A stretch of DNA of 64,000 nt, taken from positions 496,001 to 560,000 of the forward strand of contig NZ_QUSW01000005.1 in the NCBI RefSeq assembly GCF_003852895.1, written 5' to 3'. The DNA comes from Rhizobacter terrae. Its GTDB lineage: Bacteria; Pseudomonadota; Gammaproteobacteria; Burkholderiales; Burkholderiaceae_C. Numbering within the stretch: position 1 is the first letter of the stretch; each line of letters opens with the position of its first letter. The notes beneath the pieces are model-generated. The model did no database searches, was not told the DNA's origin, and saw only the letters and a list, made by a program, of their open reading frames with translations. The position numbers and the translations under genes are program-made. Positions 28,432 to 37,400 of this stretch are shown here, in pieces.

Positions 28432-31400
28432 ATGGACAACAATCAATCGGCCACGCTGCTGGAATACGCAAACCTTCAGATTGCAGCCGAATCCATGTTC
28501 GGCGTAAAGCATAAGGCGTTGGTTCCTGGTGAAGTCGTCAACGGGAGCGCGATTTCAGAAAATGACGCCAAGGACATGTTGCTTCAAGGAAACGATCACA
28601 CCAGCAGATTCACAGAATCGCAGTTTGATCAATTCTGGGGAAACTGGCGATTGGTTGAACACAAGGCGAATACCGACACAGGGTTTAGCGGTTCGCTGTA
28701 CAAGTATGTTGGCGAGCCGGATCCCAATCTGAATCTGACGCCAGGACAGTTGGTCCTAAGCATCCGCTCGACCGAGTTCATCGAAGACTCCGTTCGAGAC
28801 AATCAAGCGACCAACACGCTGGAACTGTCAAGCAAGGGGTGGGCGTTTGGTCAGATCGCGGACATGCAGAAGTGGTACGGAGAACTGAAGGAACGTTACC
28901 CCACAGAGTTTTCTGCCTCACAAAACAAGGTCGACGTCACTGGGTACAGCCTGGGTGGAAGCCTTGCCACAAGCTTCAATCTGCTCTACCCGAGTGAGAT
29001 TCGAAGAACGTACACGTTCAATGGTGCTGGTGTTGGTGTCATTCTCACGGGGACCGGTGTCACAGATTCCTTTAGCGCATTTGACACCACCGTCGCGGCC
29101 ACAGGTCCAGCATTGACCGCGCTGATGGCAAATTTCAAGGAATGGAAAGACAACGGAAGCGCCTCACTTTTTACAGATAGCGAAGTTGCGGCGAAGTACG
29201 CTGCCCTCAGGCTGAAATATGGTCCAGGAAGCGTCGTCACCAAAGACATGGCCACGCAGGACGCAACAGAAATCAAGAACATGCGGCCCGGCGTACCGGG
29301 ACCGGTTCCCGGGACGTTTATCTACTTTCCCACGACCAGAAACAACGAGCTGGGGGTTCTGCAGGAGGCTTTAGAAAATATCGCTTCCATCGCAGCGGTG
29401 TCTGAGACCGTCAACTTGCTCGCGGCCGGAGATTCGAAGCCTGGCGAGACTCCTGCCCATCCCGCTGACATCCGCGGTGTTAACAACATTGCGGGACTTC
29501 GTCTGGACTATCAAGTCGCCATGTTACGGGTCAGTAAGCAGACGAAGGCCGTCGACAAAGTGACTGGGGCGATTACTGCTGTAATTGGACGCATTCATGC
29601 GCAGCAGTTGATCGAAAACTTCTTCGACGTCTATGGAGCTCCAAAGCCATCCGCCGTCTCTAACTCGCAGGTTCACTATGGCCACGAGACGGGCATCTAC
29701 ATCGAGGACCAGCCGCTATCTCGCGGCACCTATGTGGGCTCGGTTGAAGTCGAGAGTTGGGCCGCGAAGGATGTGCGCCTTCTTGTCGATCACTACAACG
29801 ACAATGACTTCGGCGACACACACAGTCTGCCGCTGATCGTCGACTCGCTGAATATTCAGAAGGCGTTGACCAAGCTCGACCCGACGATCAATCAAGACAC
29901 GCTCGATCTGATTCTTAGCGAAGCCTCGTCCGCCAAGCAGCAGGTCACTCTGGTATCGACGGAGGACGATCCAAAGAGTCAAGGGCGGGCTGAGGGCGAT
30001 ACGCTGGAAAACGTCCTGAACGCGCTGAATCGCATGGTCGTTGGGCCGAGCGCTGCAGTCACACCGGCCAACATGCGAGGTGGAACTTGGGCCGATCCGG
30101 CTGCCCGCGGAGTGTTTCACAAGAACCTCCAGGACTTGCTGGCAAACCCCACTTTTCTCGCCCTTAAGGGAAATGTGCTCGTTACGGCAAGCGCAAAAAC
30201 GCTCGATGCATCCCGAACGGATTTCGCGTCATTTCTTGCCCTTCTGGAACTCTCGCCGTTTGTCATTCGTGCCAAAGAAGGGGTCGACCCCAACTTCGTC
30301 GAGACCAAGTTGAAGGCAGGCTGGGCCACCGTCTGGGCCAATTGGTCCGCAGACAGAGCGTTGGTGGCCAGCGGCAAAGCGGCCGAGACGTACACCGATC
30401 AGTACCTTGCGGATCGGCAAGCAATGCTTCGCTGGATCAATATCCGAAACGCAGCAAATACCAACGACGGGAGGGCCAACATTGATTTCGGTCAACCGTT
30501 CAGCACGACGTATTCCAACAATGCCGATGCGAGTGCGACCGAGAAACTAAAGGAATTCAACGTTGACAACACGCTGCTGTTGTTTGGTGATCGTCGCAAG
30601 ATCTCGTTCGGTTCCAGCGACGTTGACACGCTGACTGGCGCTTCCCTTGGCGATCACCTCTACGGTGGTGGCGGGAATGATGTCATCGATGGAAAGGACG
30701 GCAACGACTACCTGGAAGGCAACGCGGGCAATGACGTGATTCTGGGCGGGAAGGGGCGGGATACCCTGTTGGGTGGTGCGGGCAATGATGTGCTGGATGG
30801 TGGCGTCGGAGATGACACGTTGTCCGGCGGCGCGGGCGATGACAGCTACAGCATCGGTGAGAAGTCCGGGCTTGACACCATCCTCACCAGCGATGCGGGC
30901 GATAGCCTGCAAATCGGCACGCGAACTTTGACAGGCGGGGGTGAACTTCAGTTCGGCGCAGTCTCAGGACAATATTTGTGGCTGGACAAGAGCGTTCCCG
31001 CAGACTTGGTCTCGTATCAGTTCAATGCCAGCACTGGTGAACTGACGGTCACCGCCTCCGGCAGCACCGTAGTCATCAAGGACTTTCAAGATGGCGATCT
31101 CGGCTTGCACATCCCTGTCCCTGCACCTGCTCCGGCTCCACCTCCCGGAGGCACGCCCACCATCGATGTGGCCGGTTTGAAAGGCACAGTAGCCGGTAGT
31201 GGGGACATCACCACGCCCGAGTACTTCATCAACGCGAACCAATTGGGTTCATCCAGCGGCGCGCCGGGCTTCCCAGCTCGCGTCGTGGGAGAACTGTTCG
31301 CGCGGGGTGGTAACGACACGATCCAAGGCGGACTGTCCAATCCGTCGAATCCGATCATCATCTCGGCTGGTAGCGGCAACGACCATGTGTTCGCTGGCAG

Positions 31401-34400
31401 CCTTCGTTCGTTGGATGTTGCTCTGGCTGATACGACGCCCGCCAATGGGCAGTCGAATCTCATGGTCGATGGCGGCTCTGGCAATGATGAGATTCAAGGC
31501 AGCGCAGGCGATGACGCGATTTTTGGTGGCGACGGCAACGACACGCTTGTCGGCGGCGCGGGCCGGGATGTCATCTTCAGCGATGGCGACAGCGGGCGCA
31601 CTATCAAGCGGGACGAGGACATTCGGTTCGTAGCCGGCACCAACGACCCGGTCTACTACAACACCCTTTATTTCAACGCGCCTGTCAAGCTCGGGACGAT
31701 CTACACGGGCACGCAGTCCAGCGAGTCGAGCAATTACTACTTCCAATACTTGATCGATGCATTGGGCAGCACCGATTTCACCGGTCTGGCCAGTCTTCGC
31801 AACGTGTTGGTGGATGGCGATCCGCGCTTCGCGGCCTTCCCTGGGGGCAGGTTCTACGGCGAAGGCACTCCCGACATGTCGGAGGAGCCCGATCTCGCCG
31901 TCATGTTCAACAGCAACCGCCACAGCGGCAGCGATGTGATCTACGCCGGCTCGGGCGACGACATGGTCAATGCCGGCGGTGGCGACGACTACGTGGATGC
32001 GGGAGACGGCAACGATGCGGTGGCCGGATACCAGGGCGACGACCAGATCGAGGGCGGCTCGGGCAACGATCGGTTGTGGGGCGACTACTCCTCACAGGCT
32101 GTATTGCCCGCGGATCAAGATCTCGGGGTGACCACCCGGACCTGGCAGTTGGACCCGAGCCAGGCCGGCCAGGAGCACGGCAACGACTACATCGACGGTG
32201 GCACGGGCGACGACTGGATCGCCGGCGACGGTGGCGATGACGTACTCTTCGGCGGAGATGGCAAGGACAGCATCTACGGCGACGACCCGTCTTCGCCAGA
32301 CGGCAAGTTCATCGTCGATGCCTTTGGCGGCAATGACTACATCGAGGCCGGCGCAGGCGACGACCTCGTGCAAGGCGGCGCCAAGGACGATGACATCTCC
32401 GGCGATGACGGCAACGATGCGCTGTTTGGAGACAACCACTTCGCGGATATCAAGCCTGCCGCTGCCAATGTCACCGCAGCCGGCAATGACACCATCGATG
32501 GCGGCGCCGGCAACGATTCGATCTGGGGGGAAGGTGGTGCGGACGAGTTGTACGGTGGTACCGGCGACGACCAGATCATGGGCGATGCCCTTGTCGATCA
32601 AGTGGCCGCAGCGCTGCACGGCGCCGACTACATCGACGGCGAAGAAGGCAACGACATTCTTCTCGGTTGCGGTGGAAACGACACCATCTTCGGCGGCGCC
32701 GGCAACGATTGGCTGGCAGGTGAAGACCAGGCAAGCTCTGACGACGTCACCACGCTGACAGGCGACGACTACCTTTCCGGTGATGCAGGGAACGACTCGC
32801 TCCTGGGCGGCGTTGGAGCAGACACCTTGCTCGGTGGCGACGGCTCGGACTACCTGAACGGTGGAACCGGCAACGACATTCTCGATGGCGGTGCAGGAAA
32901 CGATTCGCTGCTGGGCGGCGATGGAAACGACACGCTGACCGGCGGTGCAGGCATCGACGTGATGCAAGGCGGCAAGGGTGACGACACCTACGTCCTGACC
33001 ATTGCAGACATCACCACCGACGGCGTCAACGGCGAGAGCATCTCCGACGACGAGGGCAAGAACACCATCAAGCTGGTCGATGCATCGAGCAGCCAGGTCA
33101 CGGCGCAGTCGACGGGGTCGGGCTCCGACGTGGCACTGGTCGTCGATGCCACGCACGTGGTCATCGTCAAGGGTGGAATCGAAGGCAGCACGGAGTCTGT
33201 CGAGTTCACCGACAAGACGGTGACGATGGATCGCTTGATCGGCGAGACCTACGACCAATCCGTCAACCGGACCGTGACTGTAACCAATGGACGCCTCTAC
33301 GGCGGCAAGGTCAACGACGAACTCTCGGTCGGCCGCGATGTCAGCGGTGCCACCTTGTCGGGCGGCAAGGGCACCGACATCCTCACCTCGAACGCGATCT
33401 CTGGCGTCACCGTCCTCTACTCGAAGGGTGACGGGACCGACCGCTTCCGCACCGACTGGGAATTGGGAACGTCCAGGTCCGGCTCGAACGTCCTGCAGCT
33501 CGGCGCCGAGGTGTCGCTGTCCGATCTGCGGGTCGCAAGGACATCAGGCGGCCAATACGTGCTGAACGTCGGAACGGACGCCGCAGACGGCATCAACTTC
33601 GCCGCCAGCGACGAACAAATCGCCGAAGAGTCGCGCCCGTTCGACCAGTTGGTGTTTGCCGACGGGACGAATGCAGGCTGGCAGCAGCTCATCGACCAGG
33701 GTGTGCTGATCGATGCGGCCACCACGTCTTATCTCGGTGTCATCGGCACCTGGAGCAACGACATCATCCGAGGCAACGCCGCTGCGCACATCCTCGATGG
33801 TGGCTACGGAGATGACCGGTTCGAAGCTGGCACCGGCAACGAGACGATGGTGGGTGGTGAAGGCAATGACACCTACGTCCTGAAGGCTGGGACGGGTCAG
33901 GATGTCATCGACAACCACTCGGCGGTCGCGGGCGAAACGGATCGGATCCTCCTGGGTGCCGGTCTGGACTTCTCCAAGGCCCGTCTGACCAAATGGGCGT
34001 CTGATCTGCACATCGACTTCACCGGATCGACAGACACGGTGACCGTCCAGGGGTTCTTCGTGAACTCTGGCAACGAAACCGTCGAATTCGAAGGAGGCCC
34101 GATCTTCGATCGCAACAGCACCGGCTTCGGATCGATCCAGGCGCTCGCGACCGAAGGCAATGACAACCTGGTCCTGACGGCCGACGGCGACACTTTCGAT
34201 GCCCTTGGTGGGAACGACTCGATCTCTGGCGACGCGGGCAACGATCTGCTGCGAGGCGGTGACGGCAATGACACCCTGGGCGGCGACGCTGACAACGACA
34301 CCCTGTTCGGCGGCGCGGGTTCCGACACCGTGCGAGGGAGCTGGGGTGCTGACGTTCTCTACGGGGACGATGGTTCCGACCTGCTGGACGGCGGCAGCGA

Positions 34401-37400
34401 CGACGACCAGTTGTTCGGCGGCACCGGGAACGACTGGCTCGACGCTGGCTCGGGCAATGACACGCTGCAAGGCGATGCAGGCGATGACACGCTGCTCGGC
34501 GGCAATGGCAACGACCTCCTGATTGCGTCGGCTGGATCGGACGAGCTCCGCGGCGGCGCTGGCTCGGACACCTACCTCTTCAATCCCGGAGCCGGTACCA
34601 CCGTCATCACCGACGACTACGGCACCAATTTCGGCATCGACACCCTGCGCTTCGGGTCCGGCATCGCCCCCGGGGACATCGTTGCGACCCGGGTCGACAA
34701 CAACATGGTGATCGGTTTCCGGAACCAGCCGGGACAGGTCATTCTGAGCAACTACTTTTCCGGCTTCGCCGCCGCGAAGATTGGCAGCGTCGTTTTTGAC
34801 GGCGGTGCGACGTGGACCGCTTCCGAGCTGGAAGCGCACATGCTCACGCTCACCGAGTTGGCTGACTCCGTCGTGGGCTCGTTCGGAGACGACAGCCTGA
34901 ACGCGCTTGGCGGCAATGACACCGTCGACGGTGGTGCTGGGAACGACTACATCGATGGCGGTACGGGCGATGACCTCGTCATGGGGGGCGCCGGCAATGA
35001 CACGCTGCGCAGTATCGGCGGCAACGACACGATGGTCGGGGGGACTGGCGACGATTCCCTGGCGATGCGCGACAGCTCGGTCGCTGAGTTCTCGCTGGGT
35101 GATGGGCGCGACACGGTCGATGCGCCATCCACCGCCACGCTCAAATTTGGTGCCGGCATCAACTTCTCCAGCTTCAGCATCTCGGCCCTTTCCACGTCAG
35201 ACAACCGAGGGGGCATCCGCGTCTCCTATAGCCCGACCGATTCGGTTGTGATCCAGGGAGCCCCGGTCAACAGTTGGTGGACGTCGGTCCGAAGCTCTCG
35301 CTATGACGCCGACTACAACGAGGCGGCCATGCTGCTGCCGGTGTGGACTTCTTTGCCCACGTTGCAGCTGGCCAATGGTGAGCGTCATGCCGTCTCTGAA
35401 CTGCTGGGACCATCCGGTATTCCTCCGGTGGTCGGAACGGACGGCGACGACGTCTTGGCCGGCACGGCCAGCCGCAATTCGGGCGCCAGTGGAGGAGTCT
35501 CGGCCAACCGCGACATGTTCTTCGGCGGCAAAGGAAATGACACCATCTACGGTGGCGATGGTTGGGACATCTACTACTTCAACGTCGGTGATGGCCATGA
35601 CGTGACTTTCAACAGCGTCCACAACCTGGTCGACAGCAACGGGATGGGCGGCGCATCTGTCGGACCCGACCGGGTCGTGTTCGGCTCGGGGATCACGCCT
35701 GATTCCGTCTACAGGCTGGTCACGCTGGCCGCTCCGAACTCGCTCACATACGTGTATGACGCCGGTGGCGACAGCTTCTCAGCGAGCGGTGCTCCCAACC
35801 ACTTTGTCTTCAGTGACGGCACTGATCACGCTGCAGGCGACAACTGGTATTCGGCGATTCCCGTCGTGGGTGAAAGGCGGCTTGCCAGTGACGGAAGTAT
35901 GGACGTCGCCGGTGGTACCTACGCGCTGGAAGCCGGCATCACGAATGCCAACATCTACGGCACCGGATCACTTCTCGGCAACGCGCTCAACAACCGGCTG
36001 TCCGGACAAAGTTCGCAGTACGGCGTTACTCTGGATGGCGGCATGGGGGCCGACACGATGATGGGCGGCGTGGGTGGAGACACCTTCGTCGTTGACAACG
36101 CAGGCGATGTCATCATCGACAGCAGCGGCTACACGGACACGGTGGTCTCCACCATTTCCTACAGCCTGCAATCAGGTCTGGAGAACCTTGTCCTCAGCGG
36201 GTCGGCAGCAATCAGCGGCACAGGCAATTCGGTGGGCAACGTAATCGACGGTTCCCAGAACACCGCCTCGAACCAGTTGGCCGGCGGCCTTGGCGACGAC
36301 ACCTACCTAGTTGATGCGAGCGACGTGGTCGTGGAACTGGCCGGTGAAGGCACGGATACCGTCCAAGCGGCCGTGTCCGTCACGCTCAGCAGCAATGTGG
36401 AAAACCTGGTGCTGCTGGGAACTGCAAACATCAATGGCCAGGGCAGCTCCGACGCGAACATCTTGACCGGCAACAGCGGTGCCAACCAGCTTGACGGCGC
36501 GGCCGGGGACGACGGCCTCCTGGGCGGCGGCGGAGACGACAAGTTGAACGGCGGTGACGGAGCCGATTTCCTGTCAGGCGAAGACGGCAATGACACGCTG
36601 TGGGGCGGTGCCGGCAACGATGTGCTCGCAGGCGGTTTCGGCAACAACACCTACCGCTTCGGGCGAGGCGATGGCGCAGACATGGTCCGGGCGAACTATG
36701 ATGCCACCTCAGGCAAGACCAACACGCTGGAATTCTTGTCCGGCGTTGCCCCCACGGACATCGTCCGCACCAAGGTCAATGGCACAGATCTGCAGGTGAG
36801 CATCGCGGGCACCAGCGACTCGATCACCATTGAAGGTGTCTACACCGACAGCAGTCCGTCCAATCCCGCGAATCCTGTTCAGCAGTTCAAGTTTGCCGAC
36901 GGCACGGTCTGGGATCTGGCGACCTACTCGAACCTGTCGAACAACCACGCACCCACGGTGTTTACGCCGATCCCGGACAAGGCCACCGCTGAGGACGCGC
37001 TGTTCAGCTATGCCTTCCCCTCTACGACCTTCAAGGACGTCGACACCGGCGACACGCTCGCGTACACGGCCAAGCTCAGCAACGGGGCGGTGCTTCCCGC
37101 CTGGCTGACTTTCAACGCCAGCACCCGCACCTTCAGCGGCACGCCGACGAACAGCAACGTGGGCACCATCAGCGTGCGCGTGACGGCCAAAGACTCAGGC
37201 AACCTGACGGTCACCGACGACTTCAACATCACGGTGACCAACACGAACGACGCGCCCACGCTGGTGACTGCCGTACCCACGCAGTCAGCCACCCAGGGCC
37301 AGTCGTTCAGCTACGTCGTCCCGGCCACCACGTTCAATGACGTGGACGTCGGCGACACGCTGACCTACAGCCTCAAGCGTTCGGACGGCACGGCATTGCC

